Source of the DNA: Streptococcus sp. WB01_FAA12
GTDB taxonomy: Bacteria > Bacillota > Bacilli > Lactobacillales > Streptococcaceae
Length of the DNA stretch: 64,000 bases
Reading direction: 5' to 3'
Assembly: GCF_012843315.1 (NCBI RefSeq)
Contig: NZ_JABAEX010000008.1
Location: forward strand, 1-64,000
Positions within the stretch are counted from its first letter, which is position 1; every line of letters begins with the position of its first letter. Of this stretch, positions 50,496 to 60,363 are shown piece after piece. Made by a program: the position numbers and the translations under genes. The notes below the pieces were generated by a model. It was given only the letters and a program-made list of their open reading frames with translations, had not been told where the DNA came from and searched no databases.

Positions 50496-51555
50496 AAAAT
50501 CCTGTCACTGTAATTCCTAGTAAACGAACGCCTTTCTCTTTTTCAGCTAGTTCTTCGTAAAGTTGAAGGGCAGTTTGAGAAATCTGGCTAGCATCCTGTG
50601 TTGCTTGTGGGAGGCTTTTTCGTCTAGTCAGAGTGGAGAAGTCAGTATAACGAATTTTAAGGATAATGATTTTTCCAGCTTTGTCCTGCTTGCTGAGATT
50701 GTGAGCTACCTTTTCGGAGAGAAGAGTCAGCTCTTTTTTGATGTCTTCTTCTGCCTGAAGAATCTTACCATAGGTTTTCTCCTTGCCGATGGACTTACGA
50801 ATGCGATTGGACTTGACTGGTGAGTTATGAATGCCTCTAGCTTTCCGATAAAGGTCAAAACCGAGTCTGCCAAACCGATCGATTAAAGTGACTTCAGAAA
50901 CGTCTAATAAGTCTGCACCAGTATAAATGCCCATTTCATGAAGGCGTTCAACTGTTTTTTTGCCCACGCCATGGAATTTAGCAATGTCCATTTGTTTGAG
51001 AAAATCTTGAGCTTGTTCTGGGAGGATAACTGTCAAACCATGTGGCTTTTGATAATCGCTGGCCATTTTAGCTAGAAATTTGTTATAAGAAACACCTGCA
51101 GAAGCAGTCAGGTGTAGTTCCTGCCAGATATCTTGTTGGATGAGACGAGCTATTTTGACTGCCGACTTGATACCAAGTTTATTTTCCGTCACATCCAAGT
51201 AAGCCTCGTCAATACTCATAGGTTCAATCAGATCGGTATAGCGCTTAAAAATAGCTCGAATTTCAAGCCCCACAGTCTTGTATTTTTCATAATTCCCTGA
51301 GATAAAGACGGCTTGAGGACAACGCTCATAAGCTTCTTTAGAACTCATGGCAGAGTGAATGCCAAAGGCTCGTGCCTCGTAGCTACAAGTAGACACAACT
51401 CCCCGTCCGCCTGTTTGTCTGGGATCACTCCCAATGATAACAGGCTTGCCCTTTAACTTAGGATTATCTCTTATTTCCACCGCAGCAAAAAAGGCATCCA
51501 TGTCGATATGGATGATTTTTCTGGACAAATCATTAATCAATGGAAATATGAGCAT
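50494..51555 (-). CDS. dinB: DNA polymerase IV
   Basis: 353 residues, Y-family translesion polymerase. [19 protein letters not shown] holds the first catalytic Asp, [10 protein letters not shown] the second Asp-Glu; HhH region [19 protein letters not shown]. No beta-clamp motif is obvious beyond the C-terminal [17 protein letters not shown] precedes the ATG. In pneumococcus the same gene lies between uppP and pfl, as here. Confidence 0.96.
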   Translation of the reverse strand: MLIFPLINDLSRKIIHIDMDAFFAAVEIRDNPKLKGKPVIIGSDPRQTGGRGVVSTCSYEARAFGIHSAMSSKEAYERCPQAVFISGNYEKYKTVGLEIRAIFKRYTDLIEPMSIDEAYLDVTENKLGIKSAVKIARLIQQDIWQELHLTASAGVSYNKFLAKMASDYQKPHGLTVILPEQAQDFLKQMDIAKFHGVGKKTVERLHEMGIYTGADLLDVSEVTLIDRFGRLGFDLYRKARGIHNSPVKSNRIRKSIGKEKTYGKILQAEEDIKKELTLLSEKVAHNLSKQDKAGKIIILKIRYTDFSTLTRRKSLPQATQDASQISQTALQLYEELAEKEKGVRLLGITVTGF

Positions 51556-51707
51556 TTTGCTTCCTTTCTAATGTCATTTTTTATTCATTATACCTTTTTT
51601 TCTGAAAAAATGGAAAAGAGTACTCATTCTTTCAAATATATAATACAGATTGTGCCGATAAACAGACTGTATTAGAAAAGAAAGTGATAAAAAAGCCTTT
51701 TTTCGCT

Positions 51708-51766
51708 TGTTGAAATCGGTTACTGTATGGTATACTGGTCTCATGAATGTAACAGATGACTGTTAC
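51708..51766 (+). promoter_or_regulatory. pflB promoter and leader inverted repeat
   Basis: TTGTTG (51708-51713), 17-bp spacer, extended TGGTATACT (-10 51731-51736). The leader has a perfect GTAACAG-N4-CTGTTAC repeat (51749-51766) close to the predicted transcript start, a possible operator or RNA hairpin. Confidence 0.6.
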
Positions 51767-51791
51767 TAGAAAGAAAAATGAGGACATTAAC

Positions 51792-54107
51792 ATGGTTGTT
51801 AAGACAGTTGTTGAAGCACAAGATATTTTTGATAAAGCTTGGGAAGGCTTCAAAGGCGTAGATTGGAAAGAAAAAGCAAGCGTTTCTCGCTTCGTTCAAG
51901 CTAACTACACACCTTACGATGGAGATGAAAGCTTCCTTGCTGGACCAACAGAACGTTCACTTCACATTAAAAAGATTGTAGAAGAAACAAAAGCTCACTA
52001 CGAAGAAACTCGTTTCCCAATGGACACTCGTCCAACATCTATTGCTGATATCCCTGCAGGATTTATCGACAAAGAAAACGAAGTTATCTTCGGTATCCAA
52101 AACGATGAACTCTTCAAATTGAACTTCATGCCAAAAGGTGGTATCCGTATGGCTGAAACTACTTTGAAAGAAAATGGATACGAACCAGACCCAGCTGTTC
52201 ACGAAATCTTTACTAAATACGTAACAACAGTTAACGACGGTATCTTCCGTGCCTACACTTCAAACATTCGTCGTGCTCGTCACGCTCACACTGTAACTGG
52301 TCTTCCAGATGCATACTCACGTGGACGTATCATCGGTGTTTACGCACGTCTTGCTCTTTACGGTGCAGACTACTTGATGCAAGAAAAAGTAAACGACTGG
52401 AATGCAATCAAAGAAATTGATGAAGAAACAATCCGTCTTCGTGAAGAAGTGAATCTTCAATACCAAGCATTGCAACAAGTTGTTCGCTTGGGTGACCTTT
52501 ACGGAGTTGATGTTCGCAAACCAGCGATGAACGTTAAAGAAGCTATCCAATGGGTTAATATCGCCTTCATGGCTGTCTGCCGTGTTATTAACGGTGCTGC
52601 AACATCTCTAGGACGTGTGCCAATCGTACTTGATATCTTTGCAGAACGTGACCTTGCTCGTGGTACATTTACTGAATCAGAAATCCAAGAATTCGTTGAT
52701 GATTTCGTTATGAAACTTCGTACAGTTAAATTTGCTCGTACAAAAGCTTATGACCAATTGTACTCAGGTGACCCAACCTTCATCACAACTTCTATGGCTG
52801 GTATGGGTAACGACGGTCGTCACCGTGTTACTAAGATGGACTACCGTTTCTTGAACACTCTTGACAATATCGGTAACTCTCCAGAGCCAAACTTGACAGT
52901 TCTTTGGACTGACAAATTGCCTTACAACTTCCGTCGCTACTGTATGCACATGAGCCACAAACACTCTTCTATTCAATACGAAGGTGTAACAACAATGGCT
53001 AAAGACGGATACGGGGAAATGAGCTGTATCTCATGCTGTGTGTCACCACTTGACCCAGAAAACGAAGATCAACGCCACAACATCCAGTACTTCGGTGCTC
53101 GTGTAAACGTTTTGAAAGCCCTTCTTACTGGTTTGAATGGTGGTTATGACGATGTTCACAAAGACTACAAAGTATTTGACATCGACCCTATTCGTGACGA
53201 AGTTCTTGAATTCGAATCAGTTAAAGCGAACTTTGAAAAATCTCTTGACTGGTTGACAGACACTTACGTAGATGCTTTGAACATCATTCACTACATGACT
53301 GATAAGTACAACTACGAAGCTGTTCAAATGGCCTTCTTGCCAACTAAACAACGTGCCAACATGGGATTCGGTATCTGTGGATTTGCTAACACTGTTGATA
53401 CATTGTCAGCGATTAAATACGCTACCGTTAAACCAATCCGTGATGAAGATGGTTACATCTACGATTACGAAACAATCGGTGAATACCCACGTTGGGGTGA
53501 AGATGACCCACGTTCAAACGAATTGGCAGAATGGTTGATCGAAGCTTACACAACTCGTCTACGTAGCCACAAACTTTACAAAGACGCAGAAGCTACAGTA
53601 TCACTTTTGACAATCACATCTAACGTTGCTTACTCTAAACAAACTGGTAACTCACCAGTCCACAAAGGTGTATACCTCAACGAAGATGGTTCTGTGAACT
53701 TGTCTAAACTTGAATTCTTCTCACCAGGTGCGAACCCTTCTAACAAAGCTAAAGGTGGATGGTTGCAAAACTTGAACTCACTTGCTAGCCTTGACTTTGG
53801 TTACGCAGCTGACGGTATCTCATTGACAACTCAAGTTTCTCCACGTGCTCTTGGTAAGACTCGTGACGAACAAGTTGATAACTTGGTAACAATCCTTGAT
53901 GGTTACTTCGAAAACGGTGGACAACACGTTAACTTGAACGTTATGGACTTGAACGATGTTTACGAAAAGATCATGTCAGGTGAAGACGTTATCGTACGTA
54001 TCTCTGGATACTGTGTAAACACTAAATACCTCACTCCAGAACAAAAAACTGAATTGACACAACGTGTCTTCCACGAAGTTCTTTCAATGGATGACGCATT
54101 GAGCTAA
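51792..54107 (+). CDS. pflB: pyruvate formate-lyase
   Basis: 771 residues from ATG 51792 (GAGGACATTAAC upstream; a reading 36 bases longer has no better site). Splits pyruvate into acetyl-CoA and formate under anaerobic conditions. The catalytic cysteine pair is in [10 protein letters not shown] (Cys415-Cys416) and the glycyl radical site in VRISGYC (Gly739). The activating enzyme is not in this window. Single gene with its own promoter and terminator. Confidence 0.98.
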   Translation: MVVKTVVEAQDIFDKAWEGFKGVDWKEKASVSRFVQANYTPYDGDESFLAGPTERSLHIKKIVEETKAHYEETRFPMDTRPTSIADIPAGFIDKENEVIFGIQNDELFKLNFMPKGGIRMAETTLKENGYEPDPAVHEIFTKYVTTVNDGIFRAYTSNIRRARHAHTVTGLPDAYSRGRIIGVYARLALYGADYLMQEKVNDWNAIKEIDEETIRLREEVNLQYQALQQVVRLGDLYGVDVRKPAMNVKEAIQWVNIAFMAVCRVINGAATSLGRVPIVLDIFAERDLARGTFTESEIQEFVDDFVMKLRTVKFARTKAYDQLYSGDPTFITTSMAGMGNDGRHRVTKMDYRFLNTLDNIGNSPEPNLTVLWTDKLPYNFRRYCMHMSHKHSSIQYEGVTTMAKDGYGEMSCISCCVSPLDPENEDQRHNIQYFGARVNVLKALLTGLNGGYDDVHKDYKVFDIDPIRDEVLEFESVKANFEKSLDWLTDTYVDALNIIHYMTDKYNYEAVQMAFLPTKQRANMGFGICGFANTVDTLSAIKYATVKPIRDEDGYIYDYETIGEYPRWGEDDPRSNELAEWLIEAYTTRLRSHKLYKDAEATVSLLTITSNVAYSKQTGNSPVHKGVYLNEDGSVNLSKLEFFSPGANPSNKAKGGWLQNLNSLASLDFGYAADGISLTTQVSPRALGKTRDEQVDNLVTILDGYFENGGQHVNLNVMDLNDVYEKIMSGEDVIVRISGYCVNTKYLTPEQKTELTQRVFHEVLSMDDALS

Positions 54108-54125
54108 GATTCAATTGTAATAGAG

Positions 54126-54154
54126 AAAAGCCAGTCGATATGACTGGCTTTTTG
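54126..54154 (+). terminator. terminator after pflB
   Basis: AAAGCCAGTC/GACTGGCTTT stem with T tail. Confidence 0.87.
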
Positions 54155-54179
54155 TGTGCTTAAAAATTTTTTAAAAAAT

Positions 54180-54231
54180 AGTCAAATTTGGTCAAAAAAT
54201 TATTGACTTTTACTGACCAAAGTGATATAGT
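54180..54231 (+). promoter_or_regulatory. CtsR-type heat-shock promoter upstream of the clpL leader
   Basis: AGTCAAATTTGGTCAAA (54180-54196) fits the CtsR heptad repeat. A second, weaker copy in reverse orientation (54203-54219; GGTCAGTAAAAGTCAAT) overlaps the -35 TTGACT (54203-54208). The -10 is extended TGATATAGT (54226-54231) at 17-bp spacing. Confidence 0.8.
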
Positions 54232-54327
54232 AGAAACATAAGGAAAATGAATTCCTTAAAAAGCTCATTTTCAACGATTCTATTTCTTGAAAATGTACGA
54301 CAGATACCCTAGAAAGGGGTGAGGCCT

Positions 54328-54417
54328 ATGTTAAATCTAACAGACTTTGAAAAGAAGATGATAGAAGGCTTATTTAAGAAAGAAAAACCAGAAATTATAC
54401 GTAGGGTAGCTAGTTAG
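54328..54417 (+). CDS. 29-residue leader peptide/small protein upstream of clpL
   Basis: ATG at 54328, six bases after a GTGAGG ribosome site (in AAAGGGGTGAGGCCTATG), running to TAG at 54415. The peptide starts MLNLTDFEKKMIEGLFKKEK and ends PEIIRRVAS: charged, helical in appearance. It lies between the CtsR-type promoter and a further CtsR-like box in front of clpL. No family recognised; coding potential rests on the ribosome site, position and composition only. Confidence 0.5.
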   Translation: MLNLTDFEKKMIEGLFKKEKPEIIRRVAS

Positions 54418-54441
54418 CTAGTCTAAAATTTTTAAAACAAA

Positions 54442-54458
54442 GGTCAAAGATAGTCAAT
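54442..54458 (+). promoter_or_regulatory. CtsR-like box directly upstream of clpL
   Basis: GGTCAAAGATAGTCAAT matches GGTCAAANANNGTCAAA at 16 of 17. It is 43 bases before the clpL ATG and downstream of the small ORF. No convincing -10 follows it. Confidence 0.65.
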
Positions 54459-54500
54459 ATCAGAGATCGCAAATAATTAACAATAAACGAGGTAAAGAAT

Positions 54501-56606
54501 ATGAATAACAACTTTAATAACTTTAACAACATGGATGATTTATTTAACCAATTGATGAGTGGTATGCGAGGATACAGTTCTGAAAACCGTCGCTACTTGA
54601 TTAATGGACGTGAAGTGACACCTGAGGAATTTGCTCACTATCGTGCAACTGGTCAATTGCCAGGAAATGCAGAAGTTGATGGACAAATGCAACAACACGC
54701 TTCAGGTATGAAACAAGACGGTGTCCTTGCTAAACTAGGTCGTAACTTGACAGCGGAAGCTCGTGAGGGCAAGTTGGATCCTGTTATCGGACGAAACAAG
54801 GAAATTCAAGAAACATCTGAAATCCTCTCACGTCGTACCAAGAACAATCCTGTTCTGGTCGGAGATGCAGGTGTTGGTAAGACAGCCGTTGTCGAAGGTC
54901 TAGCACAAGCGATTGTGAACGGAGATGTTCCGGCTGCCATCAAGAACAAGGAAATTATTTCTATTGATATCTCAGGTCTTGAGGCTGGTACTCAATACCG
55001 TGGTAGCTTTGAAGAAAACGTTCAAAACCTAGTCAACGAAGTGAAAGAAGCAGGAAATATCATCCTCTTCTTTGATGAAATTCACCAAATCCTTGGTGCT
55101 GGTTCAATCGGAGGCGATAGTGGTTCTAAAGGTCTTGCAGATATTCTCAAACCAGCTCTCTCTCGAGGTGAGTTGACAGTTATTGGGGCAACGACTCAAG
55201 ACGAATATCGTAACACTATCTTGAAAAATGCAGCTCTTGCTCGTCGTTTCAACGAAGTCAAGGTCAATGCTCCTTCAGCAGAGGATACCTTTAAAATCCT
55301 TCAAGGGATTCGTGACCTCTATCAACAACATCACAATGTTATCTTGCCAGACGAAGTCTTAAAAGCAGCAGTGGATTATTCTATCCAATACATTCCACAA
55401 CGCAGCTTGCCAGATAAGGCTATCGACCTTGTCGATGTAACGGCAGCTCACTTGGCAGCTCAACATCCTGTAACAGATGTGCATGCTGTTGAACGGGAAA
55501 TTGAAGCAGAAAAAGACAAGCAAGAAAAAGCAGTTGAGGCAGAAGACTTTGAAGCAGCTCTCAATGCTAAAACACGTATTGCAGAATTAGAGAAAAAAGT
55601 CGAAAACCACACAGAAGACATGAAAGTGACTGCAAGCATCAACGATGTGGCTGAGTCTGTAGAGCGAATGACAGGTATTCCAGTGTCACAAATGGGAGCG
55701 TCAGACATCGAACGTTTGAAAGATATGGCTCATCGCTTGGAACACAAGGTAATCGGCCAAGATAAGGCGGTTGAAGCAGTAGCTCGTGCTATTCGTCGTA
55801 ACCGTGCAGGATTTGATGAAGGCAATCGCCCAATCGGTAGCTTTCTCTTTGTAGGGCCTACTGGGGTTGGTAAGACGGAGCTTGCTAAGCAATTGGCGCT
55901 CGATATGTTTGGAACCAAGGACGCAATTATCCGCTTGGATATGTCCGAATATAGTGACCGCACAGCTGTTTCTAAGCTGATCGGTACAACAGCCGGTTAT
56001 GTAGGGTATGATGACAATAGCAATACCTTGACAGAACGTGTTCGTCGCAATCCATACTCTATCATTCTCTTGGACGAAATTGAAAAGGCTGATCCTCAAG
56101 TAATCACCCTTCTCCTCCAAGTCTTGGATGACGGTCGTTTGACAGATGGTCAAGGAAATACCGTGAACTTTAAAAACACTGTCATTATCGCAACATCAAA
56201 CGCTGGATTTGGCTATGAAGCTAACTTGACGGAAGATGCAGATAAACCAGAATTGATGGAGCGTTTGAAACCATACTTCCGTCCAGAGTTCCTTAACCGC
56301 TTTAATGCAGTTATCGAGTTTTCACACTTGAATAAGGAAGACCTTTCTAAGATTGTGGACTTGATGTTGGCTGAAGTCAACCAAACCTTGGCTAAGAAAG
56401 ACATTGATTTGGAAGTTAGTCAAGCAGCTAAGGACTTTATCACAGAAGAAGGCTATGATGAAGTCATGGGTGTTCGTCCTCTCCGTCGTGTGGTTGAACA
56501 ACAAATTCGTGATAAGGTGACAGACTTCCACTTGGATAACCTTGATGCTAAACATCTGGAAGCAGATATGGAAGATGGCGTTTTGGTCATTCGTGAAAAA
56601 GCCTAA
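54501..56606 (+). CDS. clpL: ClpL, HSP100-family ATPase chaperone
   Basis: 701 residues. A short Asn-rich start ([20 protein letters not shown]) replaces the double Clp N-domain, as in ClpL. First AAA+ domain: [26 protein letters not shown]. Middle coiled coil about 325-380 ([20 protein letters not shown]). Second AAA+ domain: [23 protein letters not shown]. Disaggregase and thermotolerance factor acting without ClpP. The clpP-docking tripeptide loop is not evident. Expression probably heat-induced through CtsR. Confidence 0.96.
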   Translation: MNNNFNNFNNMDDLFNQLMSGMRGYSSENRRYLINGREVTPEEFAHYRATGQLPGNAEVDGQMQQHASGMKQDGVLAKLGRNLTAEAREGKLDPVIGRNKEIQETSEILSRRTKNNPVLVGDAGVGKTAVVEGLAQAIVNGDVPAAIKNKEIISIDISGLEAGTQYRGSFEENVQNLVNEVKEAGNIILFFDEIHQILGAGSIGGDSGSKGLADILKPALSRGELTVIGATTQDEYRNTILKNAALARRFNEVKVNAPSAEDTFKILQGIRDLYQQHHNVILPDEVLKAAVDYSIQYIPQRSLPDKAIDLVDVTAAHLAAQHPVTDVHAVEREIEAEKDKQEKAVEAEDFEAALNAKTRIAELEKKVENHTEDMKVTASINDVAESVERMTGIPVSQMGASDIERLKDMAHRLEHKVIGQDKAVEAVARAIRRNRAGFDEGNRPIGSFLFVGPTGVGKTELAKQLALDMFGTKDAIIRLDMSEYSDRTAVSKLIGTTAGYVGYDDNSNTLTERVRRNPYSIILLDEIEKADPQVITLLLQVLDDGRLTDGQGNTVNFKNTVIIATSNAGFGYEANLTEDADKPELMERLKPYFRPEFLNRFNAVIEFSHLNKEDLSKIVDLMLAEVNQTLAKKDIDLEVSQAAKDFITEEGYDEVMGVRPLRRVVEQQIRDKVTDFHLDNLDAKHLEADMEDGVLVIREKA

Positions 56607-56627
56607 CTCAAGATTTTGAGAATAAAA

Positions 56628-56661
56628 AAAGAAGGAACTAGCTAAAAGCTGGTTCCTTTTG
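56628..56661. terminator. bidirectional terminator between clpL and luxS
   Basis: AAGGAACTAGCT/AGCTGGTTCCTT stem with A-run and T-run flanks, between convergent genes. Confidence 0.87.
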
Positions 56662-56664
56662 TGT

Positions 56665-57147
56665 TTAGATGACATGACGCTCAAAGGCATCATCTGAGAT
56701 TCCTTGTTCTAGGATGAGTTTCGCCCATTCTTTAGCTGAAAAGAGGCTGTGGTCCTTGTAGTTTCCGCAAGATTCAATGGTTGTTCCAGGGACATCTTCC
56801 CAAGTAGTAGTCTCAGCGATTTCCTTGAGCGAATCCTTGATAACAGCTGCAATCTCAGCACTGGTGTGACGTCCCCACATAATCATGTGGAAGCCTGTAC
56901 GGCAACCAAATGGCGAACAGTCAATCATGCCGTCAATGCGGGTACGGATGAGTTTTGCTAAGAGGTGTTCAATAGTGTGAAGCCCAGCAGTAGGGATAGA
57001 GTCCTCATTTGGCTGCACCAAGCGAATATCAAAGTTGGAGATGATGTCTCCCTTTGGCCCTGTTTCTTCTCCAATCAAGCGGACATAGGGTGCTTTAACA
57101 ATGGTGTGGTCAAGTTCAAAACTTTCAACAATAACTTCTTTTGACAT
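56665..57147 (-). CDS. luxS: S-ribosylhomocysteine lyase LuxS
   Basis: 160 residues, full length. Metal ligands His57 and His61 in [12 protein letters not shown] and Cys127 in IESCGNY; Cys82 in FGCRTGF. Cleaves S-ribosylhomocysteine to homocysteine and the AI-2 precursor. The clpL-luxS pair is the pneumococcal order. Own promoter (57175-57180). Confidence 0.98.
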   Translation of the reverse strand: MSKEVIVESFELDHTIVKAPYVRLIGEETGPKGDIISNFDIRLVQPNEDSIPTAGLHTIEHLLAKLIRTRIDGMIDCSPFGCRTGFHMIMWGRHTSAEIAAVIKDSLKEIAETTTWEDVPGTTIESCGNYKDHSLFSAKEWAKLILEQGISDDAFERHVI

Positions 57148-57174
57148 GGTCGTTCCTTTCAGTTTTCTTCTTTC

Positions 57175-57180
57175 ATTATA
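57175..57180 (-). promoter_or_regulatory. luxS promoter -10
   Basis: Minus-strand extended TGATATAAT (TATAAT, 57175-57180). 57181-57371 holds nothing else I can support. Confidence 0.55.
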
Positions 57181-57371
57181 TCATAAAGGGTGCTCTTGAT
57201 GGAGTTTGATAAATGACTTTTTGAGACTAGCATTATAACAAAGTCTCCATACAAAATCCGCAGAATTATAAAGAAAGAATGAAGTAAAGGAAAAGAAAAA
57301 CTGAGTTCTTTCTAATGAAGCTAGAGCGAGTTTTGAAAGGTGGGATTAACTTTTAGAATTTTTGCTCGATC

Positions 57372-57404
57372 TCTGAACTAATTCTGAACTAGATTGGATA
57401 TACT
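57372..57404 (+). promoter_or_regulatory. tandem repeat promoter of the LanFEG-like operon
   Basis: Two identical TCTGAACTA words (57372-57380, 57383-57391) repeat every 11 bp and cover the -35 region of a TATACT -10 (57399-57404). Such direct repeats are typical targets of OmpR-family activators; the operon encodes one. Confidence 0.7.
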
Positions 57405-57432
57405 GGAGAAAATAAAGATAAAGGAGTTCAGT

Positions 57433-58140
57433 ATGGAACATATGGTGAAAATAGAAGGAGTCTGCAAGAAGCATGGCAGCAAGCAGATTTTGGAAGATAT
57501 TTCTTTTACAGCTAGAAGCGGGCGGATTACAGCTTTTCTGGGCCCGAATGGTGCTGGTAAAAGCTCGACCTTGAGGATTCTCTTGGGGTTAGATCGGGCG
57601 ACAGCAGGAACTGCGACTTTTGATGGACAAACCTATCAGTCAATGACTTATCCACTCAGAACGGTAGGTGCAGCCTTTGACGGCATTGGCGGTTTGCCAA
57701 ATCGAAAGGTCTATGACCACTTGAGAATTATTGCGGCGAGTAATGCTATTCCCAAGTCTCGGATCGATGAGGTTTTGGAGATGACAGGAATTGCTCATAA
57801 GAGGAAGGCTCTCCTGTCAAGCCTGTCTCTGGGGGAAGGTCAGCGGTTGGGTTTGGCAGCGGCTTTGCTGGGTGATCCTCAGTTTCTTATATTAGATGAG
57901 CCGACCAATGGACTGGATCCAAGTGGGATTAAGTGGTTTAGAAAGTTCATTCGTCAGCAGGCTGATTTAGGGAAAACGGTACTTCTATCCTCCCACATCC
58001 TGTCAGAGGTACAAATGGTGACAGATGACGTAGTCTTGATTCATCATGGGCGCATTATTGAGCAGGGACGATTGGAAGAGGTGCTGCAAGATTCAGACAG
58101 TCTAGAAGACCTCTTCTTTGACTTGACAGAGGAGGCTTAA
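57433..58140 (+). CDS. ABC ATPase, lantibiotic-immunity (LanF) type
   Basis: 235 residues from ATG 57433 (AAAGGAG six bases before). Walker A GPNGAGKSS (37-45), signature LSLGEGQRLGL (131-141), Walker B FLILDEPTNGLD, H-loop SSHILSE. At the Q-loop position the sequence is GAAFDGIGG: an Asp (residue 83) instead of Gln; LanF proteins commonly have Glu here. Followed by two short ABC-2 permeases, the FEG pattern of lantibiotic self-protection or peptide-sensing transporters. The substrate is unknown and no lan biosynthesis genes are nearby. Confidence 0.88.
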   Translation: MEHMVKIEGVCKKHGSKQILEDISFTARSGRITAFLGPNGAGKSSTLRILLGLDRATAGTATFDGQTYQSMTYPLRTVGAAFDGIGGLPNRKVYDHLRIIAASNAIPKSRIDEVLEMTGIAHKRKALLSSLSLGEGQRLGLAAALLGDPQFLILDEPTNGLDPSGIKWFRKFIRQQADLGKTVLLSSHILSEVQMVTDDVVLIHHGRIIEQGRLEEVLQDSDSLEDLFFDLTEEA

Positions 58141-58141
58141 G

Positions 58142-58930
58142 ATGAAAGAAACGATACCCTTATTGCATTCAGAATGGTTGAAAATTTGCTCAACTAAGGC
58201 TTTCAGAGTGAGTATGGCCTTCATGCTGCTATTGGTGCCTGCCGTATCCTGGTTGGAGGGCCGACAGTATTTGTCTATTGGCTTGGATGCTACACCTGAG
58301 ACGGTTCCCGGCCTGGCAGAAGCCATTGACCCGTTGGAATATCTGGGTCTCAACGGGGCCTTTATGGCGGGCATGGTTTTGGTCATTTTAGCTGGAATTT
58401 TGGGAGCAATGGAATTTCAGTCTCATAGCTTGAGAACCAGTCTTTTGACCTGTAATAACCGCCTGAAGCTGCTTGTGGGGAAACTTATGACCTTTGCTTG
58501 CTTTTCTCTTGCCAGTAGCTTTTTATCAATTTACTTTAGTTATATGGTCATGCATCTGGCTTTAGGAAAGGAAGGGCTTGATCCGATTCTGCTCAATCAT
58601 GCAGCTTGGAGTCTGATTTTGTGGAAAACCTTATCTCTAACCTTATTGGGAATCCTTTCATTTTTGTTAGGTTTATTGGCTCGGACCATGCTAGTTCCTC
58701 TGCTTTTTCTCGTACCCCAAATCTATAATCTGGGAAACTACCTGGCAGCTCACACGAGTTGGGGAGCTTATCTGCCACAGCCGGCTGGAGAGTTGTTTAC
58801 TGCAACGCCAACTTCCCAATATGTCAACAATCCCTTGCAAGGGCTGTTGATACTTGGCGCATGGATACTAATCATCGGCGGCATGACCTCTCTGCACTTT
58901 TTGAAGACGGATTTAGGAGGACGCTACTGA
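58142..58930 (+). CDS. ABC-2 permease, LanE/LanG-like, first
   Basis: 262 residues, about six hydrophobic segments (AFRVSMAFMLLLVPAVSW, NGAFMAGMVLVILAGILGAM, FLSIYFSYMVMHLALG, LSLTLLGILSFLLGLLA, and the last near LLILGAWILIIGGM). N-terminal LLHSEWLKICSTKAFRVS is the family opening. It starts one base after the ATPase gene and its TGA overlaps the next ATG (TGATG). Codon use is richer in CTG and GCC than in neighbouring housekeeping genes. Confidence 0.85.
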   Translation: MKETIPLLHSEWLKICSTKAFRVSMAFMLLLVPAVSWLEGRQYLSIGLDATPETVPGLAEAIDPLEYLGLNGAFMAGMVLVILAGILGAMEFQSHSLRTSLLTCNNRLKLLVGKLMTFACFSLASSFLSIYFSYMVMHLALGKEGLDPILLNHAAWSLILWKTLSLTLLGILSFLLGLLARTMLVPLLFLVPQIYNLGNYLAAHTSWGAYLPQPAGELFTATPTSQYVNNPLQGLLILGAWILIIGGMTSLHFLKTDLGGRY

Positions 58931-59652
58931 TGATAATAGCTCTGCTTAAAAGTGAATGGATTAAGTTCCGTTCTTACTATCTCGCTCTTGGTGCAGCCTT
59001 GGTGGCTCTGGTAGCTGTTCCATTTTTTCTAATGAATCTTGACTACAGTCAGACAGCAGTTGGCCAGACGAAGGCTCTGAGCGAGGCTTTGCATGCCCTC
59101 TATCTGGCGCAGCCTGTCATCGTCATCTTTACTTCGCTCTATTTTGCTCAGGAGTTTGTCAAGTCTGGGATGCGAACGAATTTTTTAACCGTATCAAATA
59201 GAAAGGCTTGGTTGGCTGGGAAATTCCTTTTTCTGGTCTTGCTGCTCTTAGTTCTCTATAGTGTTATGGTAGGTAGCTGTTTCCTTGTGATGCTGGCTCG
59301 TTTTGATCTAAACTTTAGCTGGTTCTTATTGGGGAAATTCCTTTATTACAGCTCTTTTGGTCTTCTCAGCAATCTTTTTCTGGCTTTTTTAGCTGCCGGC
59401 CTCGCTTTGCTATTTCAATCTTGGATTGTGCCGGTGTCGGTGCTCTTTCCTCTCTTGATTGGTCTCAGCCGTTTATTGGCAACTTTTATCAAGGAAGCAA
59501 AATACCTGCCTGATCTGGCTACGCTAAATCTTTTTGAGTATGAAGGGCTTCAGCAGTCAATAGATCTATCAGGGCTGGGAATACAGCTTTTCTGGTTAGC
59601 TTTAGTTTGGAGCTCTGCTATATTCTTAACCTTGAAACGAGATGTTCGCTAG
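58930..59652 (+). CDS. ABC-2 permease, LanE/LanG-like, second
   Basis: 240 residues from ATG 58930, chosen for the GGAGG nine bases before it and the one-base overlap with the previous stop; a longer in-frame reading lacks a ribosome site. Opening LLKSEWIKFRSYYLALGAAL parallels the first permease, as expected for a pair arising by duplication. About six membrane segments. Pairs with the ATPase at 57433. Confidence 0.85.
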   Translation: MIIALLKSEWIKFRSYYLALGAALVALVAVPFFLMNLDYSQTAVGQTKALSEALHALYLAQPVIVIFTSLYFAQEFVKSGMRTNFLTVSNRKAWLAGKFLFLVLLLLVLYSVMVGSCFLVMLARFDLNFSWFLLGKFLYYSSFGLLSNLFLAFLAAGLALLFQSWIVPVSVLFPLLIGLSRLLATFIKEAKYLPDLATLNLFEYEGLQQSIDLSGLGIQLFWLALVWSSAIFLTLKRDVR

Positions 59653-59664
59653 AGGTATGCTATA

Positions 59665-60363
59665 ATGGAAATTATGAGACAGTATCGTATTTTGGTGGTT
59701 GATGACGACCGGAGCATTTTGAAGCTGGTGAAAAACGTCCTAGAGCTCGATGCTTATGATGTGACGACGCTTGATCGGATAGAAGAGCTAGAGCTGACGT
59801 ATTTTGTCGGATATGACTTGATTCTGTTGGATGTGATGATGGAGCCTGTTAATGGTTTTGAGCTGTGTTCCTACATTCGTCCTCATCTTTCGTGTCCGAT
59901 CATCTTTCTGACGGCTAAGGAATTGGAGGCGGACAAAGTAGAAGGGCTCTTTCGCGGAGCAGATGACTATGTTGTCAAGCCTTTTGGAACCAAAGAATTG
60001 CTGGCGCGTGTCAGAGCTCATCTTCGGCGGGAGGAAAGACGTGAGGAGCGCTATTCTGAAATTGCTTCTTGTCAATTTTATCCGGATCGCTATGAAGTTA
60101 CCTGTTTTGGTAAAGTCTTGAAATTTTCAGAGCGAGAGTTTAAATTGCTGCATTTACTAGCTAGCAATCCCAAGCAGACCTTTTCAGCTGAACGCCTGCA
60201 TACCTTGCTTTACCCAGAAAGCTCAGAAACACAGCTTCGCTCCATCTCAGAATACGTATATCAGATTCGTCAAAAATGCAAACAAGAAGGGCTGCAAGCA
60301 ATCGCAACAGTGAGAGGAGTAGGCTATAGATGGCAATTAGAACCCGAAATTTCAAAAGCCTAG
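59665..60363 (+). CDS. OmpR-family response regulator
   Basis: 232 residues from ATG 59665, eight bases after GAGGT; a second ATG at 59674 is also possible. Receiver domain with VVDDDRS pocket, Asp56 in ILLDVMME, Thr in FLTAKE, Lys in YVVKPFG; winged-helix DNA-binding domain about 135-225 (LKFSEREFKLLHLLASNPKQ, TVRGVGYRW). It probably binds the TCTGAACTA repeats upstream of its operon. An extended -10 (TGCTATAAT, 59661-59666) overlaps its start. Overlaps the kinase gene by 34 bases. Confidence 0.93.
   Translation: MEIMRQYRILVVDDDRSILKLVKNVLELDAYDVTTLDRIEELELTYFVGYDLILLDVMMEPVNGFELCSYIRPHLSCPIIFLTAKELEADKVEGLFRGADDYVVKPFGTKELLARVRAHLRREERREERYSEIASCQFYPDRYEVTCFGKVLKFSEREFKLLHLLASNPKQTFSAERLHTLLYPESSETQLRSISEYVYQIRQKCKQEGLQAIATVRGVGYRWQLEPEISKA

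Noticed and set aside
57244..57432. Possible lantibiotic precursor peptide upstream of the LanF-like gene
   Set aside because: I looked in all frames for a short ORF with a ribosome site and a Cys/Ser/Thr-rich end; none was found.
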